A stretch of 64,000 nt of DNA from Aegilops tauschii subsp. strangulata (GCF_002575655.3 NC_053036.3:158572627-158636626), one strand, 5' to 3'. Counted from the first letter of the stretch, positions 9,766-21,712 are shown. Notes: generated by a model from the letters alone, not told the origin. Numbers and translations are program-made.

Positions 9766-11470
9766 GGTGGCTTGCAGTACACTACGAGTTGTGAGACACC
9801 ATGTGGGTTGGCCGTTTTGTTAGGAAGGCTGGTGCCACATGAGAGTCGTGAAATCGTTATTTAAAACATTACACAACCCTTTCATACATAAATGTTTTGG
9901 CCGCATGCAGTCGATGGTTGTCCTACACGACACTCGATACTCGCGTGTGATGCTTTCTGTGGGCCCGCGAGGTCGTCGTCCATCACTTTGACAAACAGCC
10001 GGCAGTGAGGTTAATTTGACCAGCAAGGTATAATCTTTTTTGTTTGTGTTATGGTGGTATATAGTACGCGTCGAAGAGGTGGGAGGGGACTAGCATATAT
10101 ACTATACGTATGCGTCCGTGAACAAGTACACCTCACTCAGTGTCAGGACTTTTTGGTTACCGAGGCACGTGCCACATCAAAATTGTGAAATTGGTTATTC
10201 AAACATCACACAACACCTTTTTGGGCCACATGCATATATATCCTAGCTAGGACACTCACGTGTGACGCCTCCATCTGTGGGCCCACAAGGCCATCGTCGA
10301 CGCATGCATGCATGCATCACTTTGACCTACAACGGGAGAGGTTAATTAATTTCACCATCAATGAGGATTCTTTTGGGTTGTACATATATTACGGCAGGAG
10401 CATATAGTATGTGGTGAAGAGGGGGGAAGGGGACCATCATATGTAGTACGCTTGATATAAACCTTGCTCTGTGTGGGTGCATGGTTCACGGTTTTTGAGG
10501 CATGTGGCACATCAAAGTTGTGCATTTTGGGTATTCAACATATATATGTTTGGCCCACATGCAAAGCGGTGGTGGTTATCCTCTCGCACCCACTTAAGCG
10601 GTTATCAGCGATATCGACACTTTCCATCTGTGGGCCCGCTGGGTCCATCACTTCTTTTTGCCTGACAACAAGAGAGGTTAATTTGACTTAGGAGGGGATT
10701 ATTATTTTTGCTTTGGGATGACATGCATGATACACTTTGAGCACACACATATGCATGTGTACGCATGATTCCCTCCCATCGAGTCGAAGTGGCTAGTACA
10801 ACGACACCATCATGAATCGATCTCGCTCTCTGTGGGGAGCTAGTGTACGATTTTTGACACACGTGCCAGATCAATGTTGTGTATTCAAACATGCATGCAC
10901 GCATCACCTCCATACATATGCATGTAGTGGTTGCCTTCGAACGATACACTCCCTCGCGTGGTTATCGGCGACAAGCCTATATATTCGTGGGCCCGCGTGG
11001 ACATCCATGATCACCTTGACCAACAACAAGATAGGTTACCATGGAGGATTCTTCATTTGGTTAGTGTTATCGTAGTATAGGTCATGGTGAGATTCAGACC
11101 TAATTAAGTTTGAGCACATATACTATGCACGCATGCATGCATATATGAATCCCCGTCGTTGGCTTGAAGTGTGGTGTAACATGCATATGCATCGTCAACC
11201 TAACCCTCACTCAGTGTGGGGATTTCTAGTTCGAAATCACGGTGCCACATCAAAGTTGTTCATTGTTACTCAAAATCACACCTCTCCATACATATGTTTG
11301 GGCCACACACATGCAGTGGTTGTCTTCGGGGACTAGCTACTTGCGTGATTATTGGCGAGCTAGCCCATCTCCGGGGTCGCATGGATGGACATCACTTTGA
11401 CCAACAACAAGAGAGAGGTTGTACGACCAAGGTGGATTATTCTTGGTCAGTTTTATGATCCATCTTGGTG
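9766..11470. repeat. Five degenerate tandem copies of a ~330-bp unit
   Basis: Copies begin near 9766, 10140, 10465, 10810 and 11200. Each contains in order GTGCCACATCAAAGTTGTG, a run near CACATGCAGTGGTTGTCCTC, GTGGGCCCGC, ATCACTTTGACCAACAACAA and GAGAGGTTAATTTGACC. A sixth partial copy (12445-12555) follows the minisatellite. The copies are strongly diverged, implying an old array. No coding capacity is evident. Confidence 0.8.
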
Positions 11471-11489
11471 AGATATATGCCTCTCTGGC

Positions 11490-12420
11490 CCGCCGACTGA
11501 AAGTGTGTGTGGGGGGGTGCTACATCGCACTTTGCTAGGTGAAGCTCGGTTGGGGGGCATGCATTCATAGCTTAATTAGGATTCCCTTCATGGCGACACG
11601 AGGGGGGGTGGGGGCTGCTAGCTACTTCGCACTTTGCTAGGTGAACCTCGGTTGGGGGGAGGGGGCATGCTCATAGCTTAGGATTCCCTTCGTGCCGACA
11701 CGAGGGGGGCTGCTAGCTACTTCGCACTTTGCTAGGTGAACCTCAGTTGGGAGGGCATGCGCATTCATAGCTTAGGATTCCCTTCGTGCCGACACGAGGG
11801 AGGGGTGGCTGCTAGCTACTTCGCACTTTGCTAGGGTGAACCTCGGTTGGGGGGAGGGCATGCATTCATAGCTTAGCTAGGATTCCCTTCGTGCCGACAC
11901 GAGTGAGGGGGGCTGCTAGCTACTTCGCACTTTGCTAGGTGAACTTCGGTTGGGGGGGATGCATTCATAGCTTAGGAATCCCTTCGTGCTGACACGAGGG
12001 AGGGATGGCTGCTAGCTCTACTTCACACTTTGCTAGGTGAACCTCGGTTGGGGGGCATGCATTCATAGCTTAGGATTCCCTTCATGCCGACACGAGGGAG
12101 GGGGGATGCTAGCTACTTCGCACTTTGCTACGGTGAACCTCGGTTGGGGGGCATGCATTCATATATAGCTTAGGATTCCCTTCGTGCCGACACGAGGGAG
12201 GAGGGGGGCTGCTAGCTACTTCGCACTTTGCTAGGTGAACCTCGGTTGAGGGGGAGGGGGCATGCATTCATATATAGCTTAGGATTCCCTTCGTGCTGAC
12301 ACGAGGGAGGAGGGGGTTGCTAGCTACTTCGCACTTTGCTATGTGAACCTCGGTTGAGGGGGAGGGGGCATGCATTCATAGCTTAGGATTCCCTTCGTGC
12401 CGACACGAGAGGGTGGGAGC
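11490..12420. repeat. Minisatellite, about nine copies of a ~100-bp unit
   Basis: The unit contains GCTAGCTACTTCGCACTTTG, CTAGGTGAACCTCGGTTGGG, a variable G-run, GGGCATGCATTCATAGCTTA and GGATTCCCTTCGTGCCGACA then CGAGGGAGG. Copies start near 11512, 11616, 11709, 11812, 11915, 12011, 12109, 12210 and 12315. They are far more alike than the 330-bp copies around them, so the array expanded later, inside the older array. Confidence 0.92.
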
Positions 12421-12424
12421 AAGC

Positions 12425-13108
12425 AATACCGTGCGCTTTGCAAGAGAGGTGCCACATCGAAGTTGCATTTGGTATTATGAAAATCAAACCATCCTTTTGA
12501 TACATAAATTTGGTCCACATGCAAGTGTGTTCGTGTTCTGACCCTCTCCCGCGTCATTTTTCGCCAAATTTATGAACATTAGATAAGTCGGATGACGCAA
12601 CAGACATGGTTCACTCAAACTAACCGTGTGCCACGCCGGTGCACCTGTCACGCACACATCCGCACAGTACATTGGGCTCCACGAGGCTCCCCCTCTCAAA
12701 AATATCTGCCCGCTTCGAGGGTTTTTCTGTTTCATAACACACGGTTGTTATCTCCGGACCGTGTGCGATGTTTCTTGTTCCCAATCCCGCCTGCATCGAA
12801 AATATCTGCCTGCCTCGAGGGTTTTTCTTTTTCATAACACACGGTTGTTATGTCCGGACCGTGTGCGATGCACTATCATCAAAATTTTCAATAGCCCGGC
12901 ATTTCACTCCCGCGTAGTAAAATTTTCAGTACCTGCGTCATTTCCTCAAACACCCGCCCCCTCCACACACACACACACACACACCCTCCCTCGCTCGAAA
13001 CCCTAGCAAAGTCCCCGCCGCCGCAAGGCCTCCATTATCAGCATCTGCCGGTTTTCCCGTGCAGCTTACCCACCGATCTCCATACCCAGGCCGCCATGAG
13101 TTTCTTAG
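12425..13108. other. Region between minisatellite and second B3-like gene
   Basis: It holds a partial 330-bp repeat copy (12445-12555), a duplicated block of about 110 bp (12695-12775 and 12795-12870; GAGGGTTTTTCT...CATAACACACGGTTGTTAT), and a CA repeat at 12964-12983. The ACCGTGTGCGATG motifs match the terminal motifs of the CACTA elements. Bases 12900-13100 may be the promoter and 5' leader of the next gene; no clear TATA box was found. Confidence 0.6.
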
Positions 13109-15821
13109 ATGACACCTGCCAAACGCCCCCTTTCCCATAGATCCCCATCCCCATCCCAATCCCCCACTCCAGAGCGTCGCAACCTAAGCCCGGCTACGCT
13201 TCCCATGGAGCTCGAGCAGCGACTGGCCCAAAAGAGGCATATAGAAGTCTCTTCGCCCGACGTCGCCGAGGAAGCTGACGACCATTACTGGCGGCAGGCA
13301 CTCAAGCAGCGGGCTAGAGTATGCGGGCATGTCTCGTCCGCCGGCTACGACATCGAGGTCATCTACAGCTACGCCCTGAGGCGGGCTGTGTCACAGGTTA
13401 AGTGGCCCACCCCAACCCCTCGGGTTCAACCGCCGTCAATCTCATCCATGCCCCCGCCGCTGATCTCCTCTGGCTCGCTGTCAACAATTTGCCATTCTAC
13501 ATTGCCATCGAGCCCCTTTTGTCATTTCTGAAGGACACGTTCTGCGACGCTGGCTTGGGATCCACAGCTTCCAAGTCAGACCTCATCGACGGCGACCACA
13601 AGGAGGGCGCCCTCTCCGGCTCTTCCAAGGGGAAAGAGCCCATATGCTCTTCCAAGGGGAAAGCGCCTGTCTGCGACATCAGGGAGGGCACCGTACAGCC
13701 GTGCTCTTCCAAGGGGAAGGAGCCCATCTGCGACAACATGGAGCGCATCCAGGGTCCATGCTCTTCCCACGGGAACGAGCCCATCTGTGACAAGTGAGGA
13801 AACCCATGATTTGTTCATTTTAGTTGTTCACAATGTGATTCTCTATATGTGCAATTATTTACTGTGCACTACATTTCATCAATCCAGTTTCAAACATACC
13901 GATAGGAATGCATATATTTGCTTGTTGTTAAGCCTGTTATAGCTAGCATATGCCTCTTTTAAAGTTTTTTGATTGTTCAGTTGTCTGTAGTTAGCATATG
14001 TTCAGTTTCAAATGCTATCTTTGGTTGTTCGTGGTATGCCTTGTTTATTCCAGTTATTCACAACGTGATGTTCTATATGTGCAAGTATGAACTATGCAGT
14101 TCAATTTCATCAGTACCAGTTTCAACAATACCACTATGAATGACTACATTTGGTTGCTGGATCTTGTAATTAACATGCCTTTCCATTTTTATTTAACCAT
14201 AACTAGTGTACTTAGACCGGCACAATACCAGTTTGAATGACCATGTTTGCTTGTTGTTAAATGTTAGGCCTGTTGCAGTTAGCACACCTTTCCACTTGTT
14301 TTGATTTACTAGCGTGCTTAAACCTGCACACTGAATCTATCTTTTGGAGATTATTTTGTCTGCCATGTGTAATTTTGGTTGATGTTTAGCCTGTTGTGCT
14401 TAACATGCTTCTTGATGTACCTACACATGACAATTTTGGGAACGACTGTTGTTTTCCATCGAGGTTAGTTTCATCCCATGGCTTATATCTGCTCACTGTT
14501 CAGGATATCCGTAGCTGGTACCATATAGGACGGCGACTGATAAGGGACTAATCGGTGAATCGGACTTTTAATTGAATATATCTGCAACCCATTTTTTCTT
14601 AGGTTAACTAGGGCCATATGTAATGTATCTGAGGCTACATAGCAACATGCATTGTACTTAATGTCTAAATATGCAATCCTAGGCTACATAGCAACATGGA
14701 AGAATGTTACATTAATGTTCTAATGATGTCTAGATATACGTAGAAGAGCAGCAGCAGCAGCAACAGCAACAACACAACCCTGTTTGGATACTCAACTTAG
14801 CTAGAGGTTAGAGTTAGTTTCTAGCTCATTACTAACCCTGAACTAACTCCATCCAAAGAGTTGTTTGGATGGCAGGGTTAGATTGACAATAAATGCACTA
14901 GGAGAACTAGCTTCAATTAGCACCTCTTGGGTTGGATACTAGTTTTTTTGGGTGGGTTATAGATGCAACTAGCTCAAACTAGCCCTCATGTTTAGATATA
15001 CTTTAGGGCTATTTGAGCCCGAACTAGCTCAAACTAACTGTAACCCGTGGATACAGCAGCAGATAATTTTTAAGAACGAACTAAACTCCTTCTGGCCCAT
15101 AATATAAGATGTTAATTCATCTAATATGTGAGTATATTGGATGTTATAAGATACTCTCTCTGTTCTTAAATATTTGTCTTTTTAGATATTTCAAATGGAC
15201 TACCACACACGGATGTATATAGACATATTATAAAAGAGTGTTGTACTACATCATTGTGCCATTGATGTTTAGCTTCTAATATTAACTTGGTGCTTTTAGG
15301 TACATATGTCATTGGTAAAGATCCGCGTTTCGACCATTTCTGTGTATGGGGCAATGAGATATCGATGAACCAGCATCAAGTGAGGAAGCTGATAAAGATT
15401 GTTAGTAAAATGGGTCCAAAGATGGCAATTAAACTATTTGTTTACACTTTATCCAAGACAACAGCGAACTACAAGATGGTAAGTAAGAACTCTGCAGCCT
15501 TCTTTTTACTGCCCATAATGAGTTGTGTTAGATGACAATGCCTGAAATCTTATTCCTTTGCAGTGGTTGCCAAAGCAGTTTACTCAAGATTACCTCTCAA
15601 ACTACATGATTGGTGGGCATGCAGTTAAAGTATTTCTACCAGAACATGATGATTATCTAGATGTTTTCATGAAGACCGTGAAGGATGGGCGGTCGGCCAT
15701 CACAAGGGGTTGGACTAGAGTCGTGCGTGCCTTCTGCATGGAGGAGGGCACAATATGGGCATTCTGCTTCACCTTGTTCAGCAACCAGAATATATTTCGC
15801 CTCTTTCTTTACCGTCTTTAA
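13109..15821 (+). CDS. B3-like domain gene of CACTA element 1 (probably damaged)
   Basis: Exon 1 (start 13109) is proline/serine-rich (KRPLSHRSPSPSQSP) and then encodes EEADDHYWRQALKQRARVC. Near 13390-13400 the coding phase shifts to the frame that ends at 13797 with repeats of SSKGKEPIC. Exon 2 is 15300-15478 (GTYVIGKDPRFDHFCVWGNE; donor GTAAGT). Exon 3 is 15564-15821 (WLPKQFTQDYLSNYMIGGHA, then RGWTRVVRAFCMEEGTIWAF and FRLFLYRL stop). Exon 3 fits the B3 DNA-binding fold (LP..F...GW..VV..F.M.EG....F), usually about 100 residues, but assignment is by pattern only. Exons 2 and 3 join in phase. The matching exon in element 2 is 54538-54776. The phase change in exon 1 is a frameshift or an unrecognised intron. 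Confidence 0.55.
13618..13795 (+). repeat. In-frame tandem repeat SSKGKEPIC
   Basis: Four to five degenerate units of CTCTTCCAAGGGGAA(A/G)G(A/C)GCC lie at about 13620, 13647, 13704 and 13761. They encode short basic blocks (SSKGKEPIC, SSKGKAPVC, SSHGNEPIC). The relative in element 2 has a single block (SSMSKEPIVIDISDNEE), so the unit was amplified in element 1. Confidence 0.85.
13798..15299 (+). other. Large intron with repeats and MITE-like remnants
   Basis: Bases 13815-14330 hold two or three degenerate copies of a ~220-bp AT-rich unit (TTCACAATGTGATTCTCTAT; GTTGTTAAGCCTGTTATAGC). Bases 14775-15053 are a decayed hAT-like MITE (CCCTGTTTGGATACTCAACT; GTTTGGATGGCAGGGTTAGA), related to the short copy at 36893-37008. 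Bases 15150-15240 resemble a Stowaway MITE end (TGTTCTTAAATATTTGTCTT). A CAG/CAA repeat is at 14748-14772. Confidence 0.6.
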
Positions 15822-16015
15822 TAGTACAAGTATACAACTGTGGTTCATCATTCTTTCTTTGGTTCTTATGTAATTCTTGAACATATGTACCTATGAATCG
15901 AATAATGCATTGGTTGTTTGAACCTGATGGATATGAATAAAGTTGTAGAATACATTCAAATTCAAATCCAAATCCGGTACAATTTGGAAAAGCAGCAATA
16001 AACTACGGTGAAATT

Positions 16016-16650
16016 ACGCTCTCCAGGTTGTTACGGCACACACGGTTGGTAAAACACAAACATTTGCGATATGCACCATAATCCGAGACGGTTCATAGAG
16101 AGGAAACGTGTGCAAGCATGCACACAGTTGCCGTTTGCAAAGCGTGTGCGATGTCAGACAATATCACAAATGGTGCGGGCAAACTAAACGTTTGTGTTAG
16201 TTACCTTATCGTACACGATTCGCAGCCATGAACTGTTTCTGATGAAGTATGCATCGTAAACATTGCACCACAGAATAGCGTGTGTGATAGTTGTCATGTA
16301 CGACGATGTTACGACGGTCCGACGTTTCATAATCCTGTCCGACACTCGTATGACGATTAGCTAATCTTCTTAACGGTGAACCGTTTGTGATGGGTCGCGC
16401 ATCATACACGTTCTATAATAGTGAACCGTTTGTGATGGGCCGCGCATCGTAAACGTAGCACCATAGAATACCGACTGTGATGGCAATGCAAGCAAAAACG
16501 AGTACGAGTACTGTAGGGGCCCTATCCCCGACGGTTTCTGGGTCGTGTGGGAAGGACCCCCCTATCGCCCACACTCACTTGGCGACGGTTCCAAATGCCA
16601 TCGCGGAAAGGGGTTTTAAACCGTTTGTTTACGACCGACGCGCACCAGTG
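16016..16650 (+). repeat. Right subterminal region and terminus of CACTA element 1
   Basis: Multiple short motifs (ACCGTTTGTGATGGG, ACACACGGTTGGT, GCGTGTGCGATG) occur in both orientations, as in subterminal transposase-binding regions of CACTA elements. The last part (CGACGGTTTCTGGGTCGTGT to GACGCGCACCAGTG) matches 55364-55495 of element 2. The terminus CAGTG is at 16646-16650; the flanking triplet is CCG. Confidence 0.8.
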
Positions 16651-16780
16651 CCGCTTCATCTAACAATACCGTCGAATCAAAGTAAGACGTTGGTGGTAAG
16701 AAGTATGACTATTATCGCCCACAACTCTTTGTGTTCTACTCGTGCATATCATCTACGCATAGACCTGGCTCTGATACCAC
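16651..16780 (-). mobile_element. Copia element C, internal fragment with primer binding site
   Basis: On the minus strand the LTR end CCCCAACA (16781) is followed by GTGGTATCAGAGCCAGG (16780-16764), the initiator-tRNA-Met type primer binding site of Angela/WIS/BARE elements, and about 110 bases of leader. The element is cut at 16650/16651 by CACTA element 1. Confidence 0.85.
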
Positions 16781-18525
16781 TGTTGGGGAACGTAGCATGC
16801 AATTTCAAAAAAAATTACTACGCTCACGCAAGATCTATCTAGGATGCATAGCAACGAGAGGGGTAGAGTATGTCCACGTACCCTCATAGACCGAAAGTAG
16901 AAGCGTTTGACAATGCAGTTGATGTAGTCGAACTTCTTCTCGTTCCGACCGATCAAGCACCGAACGTACGGCACCTCGAGTTCTACACACATTCAGCTCG
17001 ATGACGTCCCTCGAACTCTTGATCCAGCAAAGTGTCGAGGGAGAGTTCCGTCAGCACGACAGCATGGTGACGCCGTGACGGTGATGGTGAAGTGATCCGC
17101 GCAGGGCTTGGCCTAAGCACTACGTGAATATGACTGGAGGCATAAACTGTGGAGGGGGACGCCGCACATGGCTAACAATGTTTGTTGTGTGTTCTAGCGG
17201 TGCCCCCTCATATATATATAGGTTGGAGGGGAGGAGAGGCAGCCAAGGGGGCGCCCCAATTAGGAGGAATCCTACTTGGGCACCTCCCAATTAGGCCTCC
17301 CCCTTTCCTATTCCTATTCGGAGTAGGAAGGGAAGAGGGGGAAGGGGGAATCCTATTCACTTTTTCCTTTCTTCCCTCCCCTTTCCTTCTCCAATTTGGC
17401 CAGCCCATATGGGGGGCACACCAGCCCCTTTGTGGCTGGTGTGTTTCCCCTCTTGGCCCATATAGTTTGTCGGGGGTAGCCCGGAACCCCTTCCGGTGAC
17501 CCGATACGTACCCGGTAACCCCAAACACTTCCGGTGTCCGAATACTATTGTCATATATATGAATCTTTACCTTTCGACCATTTCAAGACTCCTCGTCATG
17601 TCCGTGATCTCATCCGGGACTCCGAACAACATTCAGTCACCAAATCACATAACTCATATAATACAAATCATCATCGAACGTTAAGCGTGCGGACCCTATG
17701 GGTTCGAGAACTATGTAGACATGACCGACACACCTCTCCGGTCAATAACCAATAGCAGAACCTGGATGCTCATATTGGCTCCCACATATTCCACGAAGAT
17801 CTTTATCGGTCGAACCATTATGACAACATACGTTATTCCCTTTGTCATCGGTATGTTACTTGCCCGAGATTCGACCGTCAGTATCTTCATGCCTAGTTCA
17901 ATATCGTTACTGGCAAGTCTCTTTACTCGTTCTGTAATGCATCATCCCGTACCTAACTCATTAGTCACATTGCTTGCAAGGCTTATTATGATGTGCATTA
18001 CCGAGAGGGCCCAGAGATACCTCTCCGATACTCGGAGTGACAAATCCTAATCTCGATCTATGCCAACCCAACAAACACCTTCAAATATACCTGTAGAGCA
18101 TCTTTATAATCACCCAGTTATGTTGTGACGTTTGATAGCACACAACGTATTCCTCCGGTATCCGGGAGTTGCATAATCTCATAGTCAAAGGAATATGTAT
18201 GAGTCATGAAGAAAGCAATAGCAATAAAACTTAACGATCATTATGCTAAGCTAACGGATGGGTCTTGTCCATCACATCATTCTCCTAATAATGTGATCTC
18301 GTTCATCAAATGACAACACATGTCTATGGTTAGGAAACTTAACCATCTTTGATTAACGAGCTAGTCTAGTAGAGGCTTACTAGGGACACTGTGTTTTGTC
18401 TATGTATCCACACATGTATCGAGTTTCTGGTTAATACAATTCTAGCATGAATAACAAACATTTATCATGATATAAGGAAATATAAATAACAACTTTATTA
18501 TTGCCTCTAGGGCATATTTCCTTCA
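16781..18525 (-). repeat. 5' LTR of copia element C (Angela/WIS/BARE group)
   Basis: About 1745 bp, plus strand TGTTGGGGAACG to GCATATTTCCTTCA; on the minus strand it begins TGAAGGAAATATGCCCTAGA, the signature start of this group. It matches the solo LTR at 42270-43984 over most of its length (for example the motifs GGAGAGGTATCTCTGGGCCC and CGAATCTCGGGCAAGTAACA on the reverse strand). Confidence 0.92.
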
Positions 18526-18897
18526 CGCCCCCTCCATAGTTTACGCCTCCGGTCATATTCACGTAGTGCTTAGGCGAAGCCCTGCATGGATCACATCACC
18601 ATCACCGTCACCACGCCGTCATGCTGACAAAACTCTCCCTTGACACTTTTCTAGATCAAGAGTTCGAGGGACGTCATCGAGCTGAACGTGTGCAGAACTC
18701 GGAGGTACCGTACGTTTGGTGCTTGATCGGTTGGATCACGAAGATGTTTGACTACATCAACCGTGTTAAGCTAAAGCTTCCGCTCGGTCTACGAGGGTAC
18801 ATGGACACACTCTCCCCCTCTCCTTCCTATGCATCTCCTAGATAGATCTTGCGTGAGCGTAGGAAATTTCTGAAATTGCATGCTATGTTCCCCAACA
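18526..18897 (+). repeat. 3' end of a copia LTR (element B), cut by element C
   Basis: 372 bp in plus orientation, from CGCCCCCTCCATAGTTTACG to GCTATGTTCCCCAACA. It is an inverted copy of 16781-17150 and closely resembles the last part of the solo LTR at 43984. Its upstream part is displaced by element C, so its other sequences lie left of the window. It ends at 18897 against gypsy LTR sequence. Confidence 0.88.
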
Positions 18898-19174
18898 TGG
18901 ATGACCTAAGGTTTATCAATCCGTGGGAGGTGTAGGATGAAGATTGTCTCTCTCAAACAACCCTGCAACCAAATACAAGAAATCTCTTGTGTCCCCAACA
19001 CACCCAATACAATGGCAAATTGTATAGGTGCACTAGTTCGGCGAAGAGATGGTGACAAAAGTGTATTATTGATGGTAGAAATATATTTTTATAATCTGAA
19101 TAAATAGAAACAACAAGGTAGCAAATAGTAAACGGGCACAAAAACAGTATTGCAATGCTTGAAAATGAGGCCTA
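18898..19174 (-). repeat. 3' LTR of the gypsy-type element, left piece
   Basis: It aligns with 61170-61445 of the other LTR (GTTTATCAATCCGTGGGAGG; GGTGCACTAGTTCGGCGAAG; GCAATGCTTGAAAATGAGGC). It ends with CTA at 19172-19174, the first copy of the element 2 target duplication. Confidence 0.93.
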
Positions 19175-19690
19175 CACTACTGCAGGATGCTGCTAACGCG
19201 ACACTATGATCAGAGACCCTTCGACGAAACTGTGTGCGATGCAATAATCGCAAACGGTGGTGTAAAAAAACGTCAAAAAAGGTGCAAAACGTTTGCGATG
19301 ACGGATGCATCAAACACAGTTCAGATTTTAGTTGCGTGTGAGATTCAGGGCATACGGTTCAGTTCAATTAACCTTTTCGATGAGGAGGAACAAAAGAAAC
19401 GGGCAGCCATATGAAGGTGTGTGCGATGTACAGCATACGGTTCACTCGGATGAATTGTTTGTGATTAGACAACACAAAAGAAACGGTCAGCCAGATCAAG
19501 GTGTGTGTGATGTACAACATACAGTTCACTCGGATGAACTGTTTGTGATTAGGCAACACAAAATAAACGGTCAGCCAGATCAAGGTGTGTGCGGTGTACG
19601 ACATGCGGTTCACCCAGATGAACTGTTTGCGTTGAGACAAGAGAATAGAAACGGTTCAATATAACAAATACCATAAATATTGCAAGGTTC
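19175..19690 (+). repeat. Left terminus and subterminal repeats of CACTA element 2
   Basis: After the terminus come motifs such as AACTGTGTGCGATGC and AACGTTTGCGATGACG. Bases 19390-19640 hold three copies of an ~85-bp unit (ACGGTTCACTCGGATGAATT; GAAACGGTCAGCCAGATCAA). Small frames here are repeat translations. Confidence 0.85.
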
Positions 19691-19694
19691 AAAT

Positions 19695-21625
19695 TCAAAG
19701 ATTACAATGCCCAAATTCAAACATTGCAAACCGCGTCATTTCTGAAAAGGGGTCAGCTGCTGGCAAGTCATGTATGGGTTTGACACAATGATTTCCAATT
19801 GCTTTGCCATATGCTTTTCCAATATGAAGTTTGTCACTTTTGGAGGCACTTCCATTCCACAGTACCAGCCGGCTCTGATAACCATACCATTTATCTTTCC
19901 TAATTAAATGTGTGTTCAACCTCAGTACCTTCAGCACCTTTGCTCTGGCAAGAAAGAACCTGGCGAGTGTAATCTTCGATGGGGTCCCTCGGTAGGAGTT
20001 CAAAGTAATATTTGAGAGATGCAGATCCAGGCATTCGATGTGATTGTCGTTATAAACATCTTCCACCGGGCCTAATATGCACTGCAAAAAAACAGAACGT
20101 GTTAGTTTCTACATGCAGTTTTGAACACTACGACACGCCCATTTGGTTTGCAGGATTTGTAAAATGCACCAACGTGCCATCTTCGATCTGGCATGATTAA
20201 CATGGGCATTTGATTACAATCTAGAAACATGTAGCCTTCTTCACAAGATGTTGGATTGGATGAAAAATTCCCTAAGAAAACTAGTACAGATGAATCCAAA
20301 GGAGAAATGCTTATGGACGATTGTAACCATATGAATGAAGCAACCAATATGGGGTGGGGGTGTATGTCCTAAAATCCTCCAAAATTCCTTCAGAAATCGT
20401 GGTACATTGTCATTGTAAACTTGGGAAAAGGTGCAAAAAATTGAACTCCCTTATGGTTAACATTTAACAGGAAAGGAACATCACCTCGATATACAGCTTC
20501 TTCAGGCACGGAAAGCATCTCAGGCAACTGAAAACTTGGTCCAGGTTGGGGACGACAGATTCTAGTGCCAAGACCTTCACTGTGCCCAGAGTCTGGGTGA
20601 AGCTTCGCTGGATGACAGACGAACATACATCTTCAAAACTAGAAATAACGTTGATATCAAGAAGGAGAGGTATATAAGGCGACTGTTGTACCTGAAAGTT
20701 GTAGTATTTGACAGACGAGTAGCCCACCACTTTCAATTTCAGCGCAGAAATGTGTTGACCAACTACAAGTTATCTCTCAAGTGAAGGTGTGTCCTGGATG
20801 AGCATATTGTGGTCCACCTTTTGTGATCTCTCGTTGCAGCACCAGCAACACACAAAAATAGTGCGGAGAGTCCTGGAGGTGATGTGCAAGGTACTCGACC
20901 AATTCATCGCCTGAAGACGAAGGAACTCGAGTGCAGTACAGCCGTGGAGCAGGCGCTCCATGTCATCCTTTGGGATGCGGATGGCGACGAGCTCGAGGTG
21001 CTTCAGTCGTGGTAGAAAAAGAGTGGGCGCGTCATTAAGGGGGGAAATGGCAGTTCATGAACTTGGCGAGGCGCAGCATGGGCGCGAAGTGGAGCGTGGA
21101 CGTTCGCAGCAAGCTCATATGCCCATCATTATAACTTAGCTTCTCGAGCTGATCTATGGCGCGGGATCGGAGCCACTCGTCAAGCTTGGCTCGCTCCTTG
21201 CCATTGGAATGGAACTTGCCCACGATAAGGCCTTTGATTGGGCCATGGTGACTGCCGAGGATCTGGGAGAACGCATCCAAGCTTTGGCGATAGCCATGGC
21301 AGAGCTTGTGGGCATGGAGGAGGTCGACAGGGGTGCGGAGCCATAGGGTGCACCACCGCCGGGAAACGGCGGCTGTCCTCGCCCGATGTTGGATTGGGAG
21401 GAGGGATATGATGACTATCAACATATCATCGGGGAGGTTGTTGATGAAGTCTAGGCCTGCTGGAGTCACTTGCGGTTCTTTCTCGACCTGCCTCCGCTTG
21501 TTGGCAGCCTCGTTCTCCACCTCGTCAGCGGGGACGAAAACCTCCGTCTCCATATTCATGCCGTGCCCCGGTGCTTTAGCAGCCCCGGCGTCGCCACTCC
21601 CTTCGATGGGGCGCTTCGGCGGCAT
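19695..21625 (-). pseudogene. F-box/LRR/FBD gene, two exons, broken
   Basis: Exon 1 runs from 21625 (MPPKRPIEGSGDAGAAKAPG) to about 20484. The F-box is at residues about 55-95 (DFINNLPDDMLIVIISLLPI, AVSRRWCTLWLRTP). LRR-like strands follow. A one-base shift in a C-run at about 21045 changes frame (CHFPP stop versus PLNDAPTLFLPRLKHLELVA), and a TAA follows PSLER near 20772 before KLKVVGYSSVKYYN resumes. The exon ends IEV with a GTGATG donor. Exon 2 (20081-19695, acceptor TTTTTTGCAG) has FBD-like IECLDLHLSNITLNSYRGTP and ARFFLARAKVLKVLRLN. Family proteins have about 450-500 residues and act in SCF ubiquitin ligases; with two lesions this copy is unlikely to make a full protein. It lies at the left end of element 2. 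Confidence 0.85.
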
Positions 21626-21712
21626 CCTCGTACACTGACGGCTTTGAGGACTCAGAGCGGCGTCGAGGATGCGGGCGGAGAGAGAGGAATTGTGTGTGTG
21701 GCAAGGATGAGG

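Larger units (their letters stand above)
4636..16650 (+). mobile_element. CACTA element 1 (right part; left end outside window), carrying F-box, B3-like and zf-XS-like genes
   Basis: The right end at 16646-16650 (CAGTG) and the 130 bases before it match the right end of CACTA element 2 (55364-55495) almost base for base. Both interiors carry an F-box gene on minus, its promoter, AT-rich repeats and then a B3-like gene on plus, so the two are relatives. Short motifs such as ACCGTGTGCGATG recur near 7500, 12770, 12860 and 16030-16640. The element sits in a minus-strand copia element, whose sequence continues from 16651. The left end must lie beyond the gypsy element that covers positions 1-4635. 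No transposase is seen, so it is probably non-autonomous. Confidence 0.75.

Noticed and set aside
11490..12420. CRISPR-like array
   Set aside because: Units are adjacent, about 100 bp each, without unique spacers, in plant nuclear DNA.
13497..13793. 98-residue minus frame with MGSFPLEE repeats
   Set aside because: Antisense shadow of the SSKGKEPIC repeat in the plus-strand exon.
19332..19664. 110-residue repeat protein
   Set aside because: Translation of the three ~85-bp subterminal repeats of CACTA element 2.
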